Origin: Cafeteria roenbergensis
Taxonomy: Eukaryota; Sar; Bigyra; Bicosoecida; Cafeteriaceae
Assembly (NCBI GenBank): GCA_008330645.1
Contig: VLTN01000056.1
Span: 1-64,000, forward strand
Reading direction: 5' to 3'
Length of the DNA stretch: 64,000 nucleotides
Below are positions 9,550 to 18,122 of the stretch, piece by piece. Both the position numbers and the translations under genes were made by a program. The stretch's first letter is position 1. Each line of letters begins with the position of its first letter. The notes beneath the pieces were generated by a model. The model did not search any database and was not told the DNA's origin. It saw only the letters and a list, made by a program, of their open reading frames with translations.

Positions 9550-9879
9550 TATGTTGTATCATTAAGTTGGTCGAGTGAATGCTATCACACCCACTGGTGT
9601 GAAAAGTTTGAAAGCTACAAAAAAGCAAATGAATTATATATGAAAACGTTGAAAGATCAAGCAAAAGGATTAACTGTGGAATTTCTTCAAGGAGATGAAA
9701 CTTTAGAGAAACAATTTAAAGAATGGAAAGAGGAAAATTCAGAATTCAATTTGATGACAGAAAAAGAAATAGATGACTGTGAATGTGGATCGACTTTGAA
9801 GTCATACATAAAAGAATCATTGAGTTTTATGCATGAATATGTGGATTCTGATGAGCAATTTGACATAGCATTTAAATAA
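9547..9879 (+). CDS. small acidic protein, first gene of the element
   Basis: 110 residues, not recognised. It is rich in Glu, Lys and aromatic residues, with a possible metal-binding C/H pair near the start (CYHTHWCEKF) and a C-terminal half that looks helical. The start ATG (9547-9549) is the last three bases of the left TIR, so its promoter must lie within the repeat. The gene at the other end (27255-27491) uses the same TIR-encoded ATG. The stop is followed by a convergent small ORF on the minus strand. Confidence 0.6.
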   Translation: MYVVSLSWSSECYHTHWCEKFESYKKANELYMKTLKDQAKGLTVEFLQGDETLEKQFKEWKEENSEFNLMTEKEIDDCECGSTLKSYIKESLSFMHEYVDSDEQFDIAFK

Positions 9880-9929
9880 AAAGAAAACAAAAGCTAAAAT
9901 ATTTTTAGAAGTTTATTGGGCAAGATAAT

Positions 9930-10121
9930 TTATTCAAAACTTATTTTTACTGTTTTATTGAACTTTATAAACAAGCTTACTATTTGAAGTATATATGTTT
10001 CCTTATTCATATACTTTTTGAATGTAATATTAATAACGTAGTCCTTCCATTTTTCAGATTGTAGTTTTCTTTCTATCCAACATAACAGCTTTTTAAATTT
10101 CGTTTCCATAGTATTTACCAT
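9930..10121 (-). CDS. small hypothetical protein of the element
   Basis: 63 residues, basic, mainly Lys/Ile/Phe (MVNTMETKFKKLLCWIERK). ATATATG overlaps its start, as in the TATATA-class genes of this element, which favours a real gene over a chance frame. It is convergent with the 9547 gene and divergent from the helicase. It is short and low in complexity, so it remains uncertain. Confidence 0.4.
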   Translation of the reverse strand: MVNTMETKFKKLLCWIERKLQSEKWKDYVINITFKKYMNKETYILQIVSLFIKFNKTVKISFE

Positions 10122-10185
10122 ATATTGTTATACGATAAATAGCAATTAAAAAATAAACTTATTTTTTTGAAGTTTTATTTTTTCC

Positions 10186-10200
10186 AAAAACACTTAAAGA
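10186..10200 (+). promoter_or_regulatory. ACTTAA-class promoter-like box, helicase
   Basis: AAAAACACTTAAAGA ends 27 nt before the helicase ATG. The same 15-mer precedes the polymerase gene (13136-13150), and close variants precede three more genes. Confidence 0.65.
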
Positions 10201-10227
10201 ATTACCGAGTGTATATAATTAATTCCG

Positions 10228-12060
10228 ATGAACCAAATTATCAGTCAACCAGATTTCGAAACAATCCTCGGGTCAGTATCAAGCATTGAACTTGGTCAAG
10301 TGATTGCCCATTATTTAAGAGATTCCATAGTTACCCAAAGAGGTAAAGAAATGTCCATTTTTAGAATAACAGATTTAATAACATGGGAGCAAATCACAAA
10401 AGATGAATTCACAAGACTGTCATTAAAGCTACTCACTGATTCATCAAATCATTGGATTAGTGAACTAAAAGCTGAAAAAAAACAACGCACGGATGACCTT
10501 AAAAAGAGTATTTTGGAAATTGAACAAGAACGAGAAGAATTAACAGATAAAGCACAAATTAGTTCAAACACTAAGAAGGAAAAAGCGAAAAAGAAGGAAC
10601 TGGCTTTACTAACTGATGAATTTACAGACAGAATCAAACAATTTACAAAATGTAAGTATTTGAAAGTATGTGATTTTGAGAGAGATATTTTAAAAATGCT
10701 TTTGATTGAGCTTATGAACAATGATATTGTTTTTGATTGTGATTCTGACGGAATTCATTTCTTAAATGGGCGTTATGATCTGATTAAAGGAGAATTTTCA
10801 GAAAGACAACCAACACATTATATTTCAACTCTTGGAAACAACTCATATAATTATGAAGAACCAACAAAAGAGAATGAAGTATATATGATGAACGAAATAT
10901 CAAAATTATTTAATAGCATTGAAGACAGAGATTACACGTTATATTTATTAGGTTCGATTTTGAGTGGACGATTCAGTAAACAACAAATATGGCTATTCTT
11001 TTATGGGCTTGGTGGATGTGGTAAATCATTTTTAATAGATTTATTCGCTGCTTGTGCTGGTGATCAGTATGTCAAGATGTTTCAAAAAGAAACCTTCTCT
11101 AAAAACTGCCCACAATCAGAAAGAAACAAAACTTTAAACTCCATCAACCCTAATATTAGAATTTATAAGATTAATGAGCTGGAATCTAAAACAATTGATA
11201 AGAATTTAATAAAACAGTTTGCAGATGGTGAAATTGAAACTGTTAAGTTATATAAAGATGGGTCACATTTGCTTAAGATTTTGGGTATTCTTGTTATGAT
11301 CTCTAACGAAATGGTGTCATTTAATAGTGACACTGGAATTAATCGTCGTTTGACTGGATACGAATTTAAAAATAAATTTGTTGATAATAAAGACTTGGTT
11401 GATGATAAAACAATATTTTATAATGATAGAGATTTTATTGACAAACTCACCATTTCGCAAAAAGTGGCATTCTTTCAAATTTTAGCCAAAAACTGTAAAA
11501 AGTGGTATAACAAAGAAGAAGTAAAAAAATCAAAAGGCTACATTGAGACAACAACACTTGTGACATCAGTAAATGATTTTTGGGGTGAAGTAATTGAAAA
11601 CTGTTTTGAAGTATCACAAACTGCTTATGACTGGGTGGCTGTTGATGAAATATTAGAGATTATTTATTCAGAATTTCCACAAAAGAAAAAAACAATTAAT
11701 AGAAAACATGTAATTTCTGGATTCAAAGGTAAAGGATATGAGTTCAATAAAGATAAAATGATAAACAAATGCAAAAAAGGAGCATTTAAAGGGTTAGTCA
11801 TAAAATGTGAAGAAGAAAATGATCATATTGACAATCCATTATTTGAAGAAGACACGCAAACAACAAATTTAAAAAATGAAATTGAAAGATTAAAAAAGGA
11901 ACTTGAAGAAGCACATGCTAAAATTAATCTTTTGACCACCGAACCAAAAAAAGAAGAACCCAAAATTAAAAACAACAAACCAAAAAAATCCAACACTAAG
12001 AAGCCCAAAAAGCCAGATATCACATTAGAATTTCTTGATGCTGAAGAAGTTGAACTTTAA
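10228..12060 (+). CDS. superfamily 3 helicase (primase-helicase type)
   Basis: 610 residues. The centre carries a P-loop GLGGCGKS at ~260-267, followed ~60 residues later by a segment ending KINELESK and then ILGILVMISNEM, the A/B/C motif layout of SF3 viral helicases that unwind the replicating genome. The first ~200 residues are helical and charged with a Lys/Glu coiled coil at ~75-130, and may be a divergent primase or D5-N region. The last ~80 residues are a Lys/Glu/Pro-rich tail (EPKKEEPKIKNNKPKK). An ACTTAA box lies upstream, and the integrase gene ends 15 bp beyond its stop on the other strand. Helicase assignment is firm; a primase part was not established. Confidence 0.88.
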   Translation: MNQIISQPDFETILGSVSSIELGQVIAHYLRDSIVTQRGKEMSIFRITDLITWEQITKDEFTRLSLKLLTDSSNHWISELKAEKKQRTDDLKKSILEIEQEREELTDKAQISSNTKKEKAKKKELALLTDEFTDRIKQFTKCKYLKVCDFERDILKMLLIELMNNDIVFDCDSDGIHFLNGRYDLIKGEFSERQPTHYISTLGNNSYNYEEPTKENEVYMMNEISKLFNSIEDRDYTLYLLGSILSGRFSKQQIWLFFYGLGGCGKSFLIDLFAACAGDQYVKMFQKETFSKNCPQSERNKTLNSINPNIRIYKINELESKTIDKNLIKQFADGEIETVKLYKDGSHLLKILGILVMISNEMVSFNSDTGINRRLTGYEFKNKFVDNKDLVDDKTIFYNDRDFIDKLTISQKVAFFQILAKNCKKWYNKEEVKKSKGYIETTTLVTSVNDFWGEVIENCFEVSQTAYDWVAVDEILEIIYSEFPQKKKTINRKHVISGFKGKGYEFNKDKMINKCKKGAFKGLVIKCEEENDHIDNPLFEEDTQTTNLKNEIERLKKELEEAHAKINLLTTEPKKEEPKIKNNKPKKSNTKKPKKPDITLEFLDAEEVEL

Positions 12061-12075
12061 GTTTGTTATTTTTAA

Positions 12076-13083
12076 TTACGTTTTTTTAAAGTCAATCCAA
12101 TTATTTACTAGAATAGGAAACTCCTTTTTAATCATAGGCTTATTTTCATATGTCCAGTCTGATTTATTGGGGAAGTCCTTCCATTCTATTAAATATTTAT
12201 TTTTTGTTTCTTTTCTTATTCTTAATGGATAATATTCATCGTCATTCTTCTCTGTTTTTGTGGGTTTTAACTCATCTTTTGTATATAATGTATGTAACTC
12301 CTTAATATAATATAATGGTGGCGAATTGTCATATAATCTAATGCCCGTAATTTTATAAATTTGTGGACTGAATCGTATGTCTCCAGTTCTAAATTTATTT
12401 CCTAATTTTTCCCCTGTTATTGGATCTATTGGATACTCAAGCTTAACACGCACGGGCGTATCAATATCAAGCAACTCACACCCAGATTTTGGACATTTAA
12501 CAGGTTTCAAATTTTCAAACTGTTTAACAAGATCAGGTTTAGTTGGTGTTCTCTTTCGTTTTTTATTTAACATTGTTATAAGTGGGCGAACAAACTTGAC
12601 CCATTCAGTATTTCGTTCACCAGTTTTAAGTTCTTGTTCAAGCATAAGCCTATTCAAATATTTACCAATGGATTGATTGGCTCTTTCTACAATGCTCACT
12701 TGTTGTTTTCTTCCAACTTTTGCAACATGAAGGGTTATTTTCTTAGATTCCACAAATTTTTTAAAGTCCTGTTTAAATTCTGAACCTGCATCAACTGTCA
12801 AAAGAGTGGGAAGCTTTAATATTCCTCTTTCAAGAATTTTTTTATATGCTTTTGTGATTGTTGATGATTGCTTATTTGGTATGGGTTCAGCATCTATTAA
12901 TCTAGTTCCAACATCTGCAATAACAAATAAATACTTATTGTGTTTGTCTGTGGGCAAAAATAATAAATCAGCCTGTTGTCTTTGAAATTCATTAATTGGA
13001 AAATTATAATTTCCATCTTTCTTTTTTTGATATGTTGGCTTTGTTAACTCTTCAACAAGCTCTGACACTTTCCATTTATCCAT
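12076..13083 (-). CDS. rve-family (retroviral-type) integrase with chromodomain
   Basis: 335 residues. An RNase-H-fold core carries the DDE triad at about D39 (QQADLLF), D98 (LLTVDAGSEF) and E133 (VSIVERANQS), with D-x34-E spacing. The C-terminal 50 residues (YLIEWKDFPNKSDWTYEN) are a chromodomain, often used to guide insertion to chromatin. The enzyme would insert the linear genome and make the 5-bp duplication seen at the ends. Length and layout match mavirus and Polinton integrases. The start is preceded by ATATAT, unlike the neighbouring helicase and polymerase. Confidence 0.92.
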   Translation of the reverse strand: MDKWKVSELVEELTKPTYQKKKDGNYNFPINEFQRQQADLLFLPTDKHNKYLFVIADVGTRLIDAEPIPNKQSSTITKAYKKILERGILKLPTLLTVDAGSEFKQDFKKFVESKKITLHVAKVGRKQQVSIVERANQSIGKYLNRLMLEQELKTGERNTEWVKFVRPLITMLNKKRKRTPTKPDLVKQFENLKPVKCPKSGCELLDIDTPVRVKLEYPIDPITGEKLGNKFRTGDIRFSPQIYKITGIRLYDNSPPLYYIKELHTLYTKDELKPTKTEKNDDEYYPLRIRKETKNKYLIEWKDFPNKSDWTYENKPMIKKEFPILVNNWIDFKKT

Positions 13084-13135
13084 ATATATATGACAAAGAT
13101 AAAATATTCAAACTTTTTGGAAATAAATAAAATTC

Positions 13136-13150
13136 AAAAACACTTAAAGA
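13136..13150 (+). promoter_or_regulatory. ACTTAA-class promoter-like box, polymerase
   Basis: AAAAACACTTAAAGA, identical to the box before the helicase, ending 21 nt before the polymerase ATG. Confidence 0.65.
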
Positions 13151-13171
13151 ATAATAGCATATAATTAGTAA

Positions 13172-14884
13172 ATGGTATTTGACAAAAAGAAGGTAAAAAA
13201 CATTTTACGAAAGGTAAACCTGAAGGCAAAGAATGCGACAGGCAACGTTTATCTTGCAACAGCAAAAAGCAAGTTTTCAATCGAAGACATTAAAAAAATG
13301 GGTGAAATAATCAGTGACAAGCACAACAACAAAAAAAAACTATTAAACGTTACTCTTCAGTTTTCAGATGGAAGCCAATACACCAGATCCACCAAAATAT
13401 ATGATAATGAGTTGTATCATGATTTTGCAACTGATAGCTGGGATTCTGTGAATGTTCCAAGTTCACATGATGGCTATGATGGAGAAATTCCCGATGAAAC
13501 CACTTTTAAGAATGTCCGCTTTGAAGTCATCGCATATAAAAATGTAAAAGGTGGAGCAACTAAAAATAATGATTGTTTATTCTTCTGTATTTCTAATGCT
13601 TATGCTGGAAAGGAATACCTGCCCAAAACATGGAATACATCCACAAAACTAAAAAAGCAGTTAGGAATAGACAGGAAGGAAAAAGTAGGAATTGAACACC
13701 TTCAAAGTATAGCTGATGGTTTGAAATGTAATTTTTATTTGTCTGGTGATGATAACACGGTATACATTAGTAAACACAAGACCAATAGAAATATTTATAT
13801 AGAAATAAAAGATGACCACTACACTTTAAAGACAACTCAGCCTGTTTTTATGAAGACCAAAAAGATAACCGATAATGGCATGTTAGAAACATCAAAAGCA
13901 ATGGTTGAACAAGGTAAAAAGCATAACTTGTATTTTTGTTATTTAGACAAAGTTGGATCATTCCAAAAGCTGGCACTCATGAATTTTCGTTATTTTTGTA
14001 AATCAATAGATTATCCCGAAGACATTAATTATAACGAATTTAAATATTTAGAATTAGCATCATTAGGAGACATTTATTTTTGTAAAAGCAGAAATAACAA
14101 ACTCAAGAAAGCGTATAAGGTGGATGTAAATAGTTTATATCCTTTTCTTTTGGCATCATTAAACTCTGTTTTTCCTGTTGGACAACCTAAATATAATCGC
14201 ATTGACAAACTGCCAGATTCATTCTGTAGTTTTGGATTGTATCATTGTGAAATGAGTCAAGGAAGTTGCGACATTGAACTATACAATATTCTAAGAAAAG
14301 CCAACTACAAATGGTATACCCATGTAGATATCAACGATTTAAGCAAATTAGGATGTAAATTTACATTGGTAACAAAATCAATGAACTACATTTCATATGA
14401 TAAAGTGGTAAAAGGAAACCACGTATTTAAACCGTTTGTTGAAGCATTTTATAAGGCTAAGTCAGACAAAAGCAATCCTATTGCATCACAAGGATTTAAA
14501 AGTATATTAAATATGTTATGGGGAACATTATGCCAAAAGTCAAGAATAGTGAAGAAAAAGTCATTGTTTGATGAAACAACAAATTATCCATCTCTTGAAT
14601 CATTGCCGACAGAAAAGAACGGAAACATAGAATACATTAGTGATACGAAACCATATCTAAACAATTGGGCAAGAATTAAACCATTTTTACAAGCATATTC
14701 ACGAAGATTTATGATTAAAACCATTGTCAAAGATGATTTATACAAAACCGTTCATCATATTAAAGTAGATTCTATTATTTCAACGGTAAAACCAAATATT
14801 GCAATTTCTGATAAACTGGGAGAATGGAAACTTGAACATGAAGGACAACTTGAAATTATTCATACCAATAGTTTGATTTTATAA
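13172..14884 (+). CDS. protein-primed family B DNA polymerase with N-terminal OTU-like domain
   Basis: 570 residues. The polymerase signatures are in order: motif A DVNSLYP at ~318, motif B FKSILNMLWG at ~442 and motif C KVDS at ~531. The ~300-residue region before motif A holds a module like an OTU cysteine protease: NNDCLFFCISNAY near residue 132 (Cys box) and IKDDHYTL near 213 (His box). The polymerase would copy the linear genome from protein-primed ends, consistent with long TIRs. A separate exonuclease motif was not identified. An ACTTAA box precedes the gene, and a third such box follows its stop. Confidence 0.9.
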   Translation: MVFDKKKVKNILRKVNLKAKNATGNVYLATAKSKFSIEDIKKMGEIISDKHNNKKKLLNVTLQFSDGSQYTRSTKIYDNELYHDFATDSWDSVNVPSSHDGYDGEIPDETTFKNVRFEVIAYKNVKGGATKNNDCLFFCISNAYAGKEYLPKTWNTSTKLKKQLGIDRKEKVGIEHLQSIADGLKCNFYLSGDDNTVYISKHKTNRNIYIEIKDDHYTLKTTQPVFMKTKKITDNGMLETSKAMVEQGKKHNLYFCYLDKVGSFQKLALMNFRYFCKSIDYPEDINYNEFKYLELASLGDIYFCKSRNNKLKKAYKVDVNSLYPFLLASLNSVFPVGQPKYNRIDKLPDSFCSFGLYHCEMSQGSCDIELYNILRKANYKWYTHVDINDLSKLGCKFTLVTKSMNYISYDKVVKGNHVFKPFVEAFYKAKSDKSNPIASQGFKSILNMLWGTLCQKSRIVKKKSLFDETTNYPSLESLPTEKNGNIEYISDTKPYLNNWARIKPFLQAYSRRFMIKTIVKDDLYKTVHHIKVDSIISTVKPNIAISDKLGEWKLEHEGQLEIIHTNSLIL

Positions 14885-14888
14885 AATT

Positions 14889-14903
14889 CAAAAAACACTT
14901 AAA
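14889..14903 (+). promoter_or_regulatory. ACTTAA-class promoter-like box, first zinc-finger gene
   Basis: CAAAAAACACTTAAA lies directly after the polymerase stop and ends 26 nt before the ATG at 14930. Confidence 0.6.
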
Positions 14904-14929
14904 TAAATGATATATATAGAATAGTAATA

Positions 14930-15217
14930 ATGTCATCGGATAGACAAGAATATCATAAGAAGTATTACATCGAAAATAAAGCCAAATTTCAGGAATACGA
15001 ACATCAAACTTATCATTGCGATATTTGCAACAAAGACATACGCAAGTATTATAAAAAGCAACATGAAGTGACACAGAAGCACCTTGACAATAAAGCCAAA
15101 CTAGAGAGTCTTTCAGGAGGAAATAAAATCATCATGAAAAAGTCTTTAATTAAGTCAATGGAAAAACTTATGTGCAGAATACAAAAAATACAAAATAAAA
15201 TTAAAGCCCTTGATTGA
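14930..15217 (+). CDS. small C2H2 zinc-finger protein (paralogue 1)
   Basis: 95 residues. One finger of the form C-x2-C-x11-H-x5-H (CDICNKDIRKYYKKQH, then H five residues on). It is preceded by a YHKKYY motif and followed by a basic coiled-coil tail. The next gene has the same plan and finger spacing, so the pair arose by duplication. Such single-finger proteins are common in large DNA viruses and virophages and may bind DNA or RNA; the role here is unknown. It has an ACTTAA-class promoter. Confidence 0.8.
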   Translation: MSSDRQEYHKKYYIENKAKFQEYEHQTYHCDICNKDIRKYYKKQHEVTQKHLDNKAKLESLSGGNKIIMKKSLIKSMEKLMCRIQKIQNKIKALD

Positions 15218-15233
15218 ATTCAAATTGAAGTAG

Positions 15234-15250
15234 AAAAATATACTTAAAAA
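15234..15250 (+). promoter_or_regulatory. ACTTAA-class promoter-like box, second zinc-finger gene
   Basis: AAAAATATACTTAAAAA, 28 nt before the ATG at 15279. It shares a longer upstream stretch (TTGAAGTAG) with the box at 15589. Confidence 0.6.
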
Positions 15251-15278
15251 CTTACTGAATATAAGTATTTAAGTTAAT

Positions 15279-15566
15279 ATGGACAAAGCAACAACAGCAG
15301 AATACAACAAAAAGTATTATCAAGCCCATAAAAAAGATATTTTAAAAGGTATGTCAGAAATGATAAGATGTGAAGTTTGCAATTGTAATATTCAGAAACA
15401 ATGGAAAGCAAGGCATGAAAACACATTTAAGCATCAAAGAAATAAAAATAAACCTGAAATTGATCAACTAGAAAAGGAACTTTATAAAAAAAGAATGGAA
15501 AAAGCAGAACGAATTCAAAAGGAAATTACAAATATTCTCAAACAAATGAAAGAACTTTCACAATAA
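15279..15566 (+). CDS. small C2H2 zinc-finger protein (paralogue 2)
   Basis: 95 residues, the same length as paralogue 1. It starts with EYNKKYY, then a finger CEVCNCNIQKQWKARH with a second H five residues on, then a Lys/Glu coiled coil. The sequences have diverged well outside the finger, so the duplication is old. The two genes lie head to tail 61 bp apart, each with its own upstream box, which suggests separate transcripts rather than an operon. Confidence 0.8.
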   Translation: MDKATTAEYNKKYYQAHKKDILKGMSEMIRCEVCNCNIQKQWKARHENTFKHQRNKNKPEIDQLEKELYKKRMEKAERIQKEITNILKQMKELSQ

Positions 15567-15588
15567 TTTTAGCTTGTCTTGAAGTAGT

Positions 15589-15603
15589 AAAATATACTTA
15601 AGG
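15589..15603 (+). promoter_or_regulatory. ACTTAA-class promoter-like box, coiled-coil gene
   Basis: AAAATATACTTAAGG, 24 nt before the ATG at 15628, with the TTGAAGTAG lead-in also seen at the 15234 box. Confidence 0.6.
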
Positions 15604-15627
15604 ACAAAGATATATAATTTATTAAGT

Positions 15628-16053
15628 ATGAGTTTTCAGTTTCAAAAATACATCGGTGATTTTGAAGAATTGGCAGAACTTGAAAAGGATCTCGTTGATT
15701 CAGTGACAGATTTAAAACACAATGAACTGCAAATTAAGACACTTGTCCAACACATAAAAAAAGAAAAATGTTTAAGACAACTTGAGAATTTGGGGAAACC
15801 ACAAAAGAAGAAACTAAAAGAAATTGATTCTTTCAAAGAGATACTACATCGCAAAATTCAAATTAATGAACAGAAACAGAAAGACTTTATTTATACAATT
15901 GAACCTTTTGAAAATGAGCTAAACTATATGAATAAATCATGTGATACATTGATCAGTTATCGTGTGCAAAGATCCATATCAACTTCACTTCAAATGATTT
16001 CATTGATTAAAAGATTGTATGAAAGAATACAAGAGAATAAACAACATTTATAA
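15628..16053 (+). CDS. coiled-coil hypothetical protein of the element
   Basis: 141 residues, almost entirely helical and charged (ELEKDLVDSVTDLKHNELQIK; KKLKEIDSFKEILHRK). No family recognised. It has an ACTTAA-class box, so it is placed with the replication genes. Its stop abuts the stop of the next, convergent gene with no spacer. Confidence 0.65.
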   Translation: MSFQFQKYIGDFEELAELEKDLVDSVTDLKHNELQIKTLVQHIKKEKCLRQLENLGKPQKKKLKEIDSFKEILHRKIQINEQKQKDFIYTIEPFENELNYMNKSCDTLISYRVQRSISTSLQMISLIKRLYERIQENKQHL

Positions 16054-16323
16054 TCACCATTTATAAAATTTAATAATGTCTTTGTAAAGTTGATTATATT
16101 CATCTTCTGCTTGTTTAATATTTTGTTGTAAGTTTTTAATTTGCATTTCTTTTATGTCTTTCCTATCTATTTCATTTTCAAAACAGAGCATGTATTCATC
16201 GCTGTGTTTCATATTGTCAAATTGTTTTTGATACTTTTTTAAAGTAACTTTCATATATTCTATTTCTTTATGAAAGTTCACCAATAGTTTAAGATTTTTT
16301 GCATGAGTTGAAGGCCAACACAT
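16054..16323 (-). CDS. small coiled-coil hypothetical protein of the element
   Basis: 89 residues, helical, with Lys/Asp/Glu heptads (QIKNLQQNIKQAEDEYNQL). TAATATATA abuts its ATG, so it belongs with the virion-gene class. It is first of a minus-strand run with the protease and the ATPase. No homologue recognised. Confidence 0.6.
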   Translation of the reverse strand: MCWPSTHAKNLKLLVNFHKEIEYMKVTLKKYQKQFDNMKHSDEYMLCFENEIDRKDIKEMQIKNLQQNIKQAEDEYNQLYKDIIKFYKW

Positions 16324-16345
16324 TATATATTAAGTTTATATAAAA

Positions 16346-16909
16346 TTAATTAAACATAAGAGATGGTATATCATCAGCACTTAAATTATATTTTTTCTGT
16401 AATGCTTTAACCAACTGATTGAATTGATCATTAGTTAAATTACTGTATCTATTTCTCATTAATGCCCATCGCCCACAAGTGCTGATGGGTGGATCTGCTT
16501 GATGTGGATATTGGCTAAAATCAACATTATAACCACTGTTAATCAAATGTCTAATTAATGAATTATTTTCTTCATTGTATAAATTTCTATCTGCATATTT
16601 TTTTTGTCCAACATCTGGCTTTTCTCCGTAAGAATCATAAAAATAAATTGTATGATCTTGATTATTTCTAACTAATGACACATAATGTCCATATGTGCTG
16701 TTTCCTTCTTGTCTCATTGGATAAAAGATGATAAGTCCGTGCTTTTTTCCAAACAATGCCTCAATACTTGGACTTTGAATGACACTATCATACAGTATGA
16801 CTTCAGGAGGAGATCGCTTTTTAGTATGTTTGTTCTTTTTCCATAAAGCTTTTAGTTCTTGAGGAGTTAAAAACTGAACTTTAATGTTTTCAAGTTTTCG
16901 TCTATTCAT
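16346..16909 (-). CDS. adenain/Ulp1-type cysteine protease (maturation protease)
   Basis: 187 residues. The catalytic layout of adenovirus protease and its relatives is visible: H75 in GHYVSLVR, D92 in YFYDSYG, Q137 in YPHQADPP, and C145 in ISTCGRW. In virophages, Polintons and adenoviruses this enzyme cuts capsid and core precursors at Gly-Gly or Gly-x-Gly sites during particle maturation. Gly-Gly pairs occur in the capsid tail and in the 20746 protein. The start is preceded by ATAATATAT. It is just downstream of the packaging ATPase, spaced 11 bp, in the same direction. Confidence 0.9.
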   Translation of the reverse strand: MNRRKLENIKVQFLTPQELKALWKKNKHTKKRSPPEVILYDSVIQSPSIEALFGKKHGLIIFYPMRQEGNSTYGHYVSLVRNNQDHTIYFYDSYGEKPDVGQKKYADRNLYNEENNSLIRHLINSGYNVDFSQYPHQADPPISTCGRWALMRNRYSNLTNDQFNQLVKALQKKYNLSADDIPSLMFN

Positions 16910-16920
16910 ATATATTATAC

Positions 16921-17973
16921 CTAGATTAAAGAATAAGCTTCATTCTCAGTCAAAACATAACCAGCAGTAACATTTATGGACACCCAGCGTGATTTTTCTA
17001 ATGCCAAGGAAACTCTTTTAATGTTCACTTTATCCATTCCAACATATTTAGACAGTAAATAATTTCTTTCGTGTGATGTTCCTTTTTTGAATACTACATA
17101 ATTCGTGGTTTCAATTTTAATAAGTTTAAAGCTTGCTCCAGCATTTCCTTGATGATTACAAATAATGAGATTACATTTCCAATGTCTGCCCTTAGTCAAA
17201 AGATGATTTCTTAAGTATTCAATTTTATCAATGTCCACATTATTTTCGTAATCATCGAATAAAACCACACATTTAGAAAACAATTTTTTCATCTGATTTT
17301 CTGAAAATTTAAGTTTTAACTTATTCTTATTTTCTTGTGATGGTTTAAGATCGTTTAAAGCAAGTTCCATTTTCATCAAAGTGTTAGGGTCTTTCTTGTA
17401 TTGTTTCTTTGCATACTTAAACTTAATTTTAGCTTCTTCAAATTGCTTTTTGTCATCTTCAAAACTTTCGTTTTGGTCAACAAAATCATTAATATTTAAA
17501 TATGTTGCATTCCCAAATTTCTTATCTTCAACATCAGTAATAATAAAAACTTTGTAACCAAATGCTCTGTAAACATTAATTAGCATTGCTGAAAAGTGTG
17601 ATTTTCCAGATCCACTGGGTCCGTTCAAAAAGTAAACATCTCTGGCCTCTGAATCATCTTTGTTATAACCCAAGGAATAAGGAATAGGAAAAAACTGACT
17701 TTTTCCTGAGAGTTTAACCTCATTGAAAGTTTTATCATGATGTGATTTGTCAAGTTTAATAAGTGCCTTTCTTCCATTGCTTCGTGCTTTTAAAGATCTC
17801 ATTCTATGCTTTCCAAAGATGCTATAGAGTTGTTCATCTGATATGTCATCTTCTGTCAGCTTTTCTGGGTTTTTGGAATCTTCGCAAAAGTATAAAACTC
17901 TATTGTGTTTTGCTAAATAATTACTCTTATATTTTTCATGAGCAATCGGTACACCTTCATCGTTAAAGTTCAT
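16921..17973 (-). CDS. FtsK/HerA (A32)-type genome-packaging ATPase
   Basis: 350 residues. Walker A GPSGSGKS at 118-125; Walker B KCVVLFDDYEN at ~235-245 (hydrophobic strand then DD). A helical insert (~150-225) separates them. Members of this family pump genomes into capsids of virophages, Polintons and nucleocytoplasmic large DNA viruses. TAATATAT abuts the ATG. The gene order NTase, ATPase, protease on the minus strand is followed by no other minus-strand core gene. Confidence 0.88.
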   Translation of the reverse strand: MNFNDEGVPIAHEKYKSNYLAKHNRVLYFCEDSKNPEKLTEDDISDEQLYSIFGKHRMRSLKARSNGRKALIKLDKSHHDKTFNEVKLSGKSQFFPIPYSLGYNKDDSEARDVYFLNGPSGSGKSHFSAMLINVYRAFGYKVFIITDVEDKKFGNATYLNINDFVDQNESFEDDKKQFEEAKIKFKYAKKQYKKDPNTLMKMELALNDLKPSQENKNKLKLKFSENQMKKLFSKCVVLFDDYENNVDIDKIEYLRNHLLTKGRHWKCNLIICNHQGNAGASFKLIKIETTNYVVFKKGTSHERNYLLSKYVGMDKVNIKRVSLALEKSRWVSINVTAGYVLTENEAYSLI

Positions 17974-18122
17974 ATATATTACTCGAAGAAAAAAGTTATT
18001 CTATGCGGTTCACTTTTTTGAATGTCACTTTTAAAAACAATACATTCAAAAATGTTAGAAACAGTGCCTTTTAATATCAACTATTTAGTTTGTAGCACTA
18101 TTAAATAAATTAATTTGTTAAT

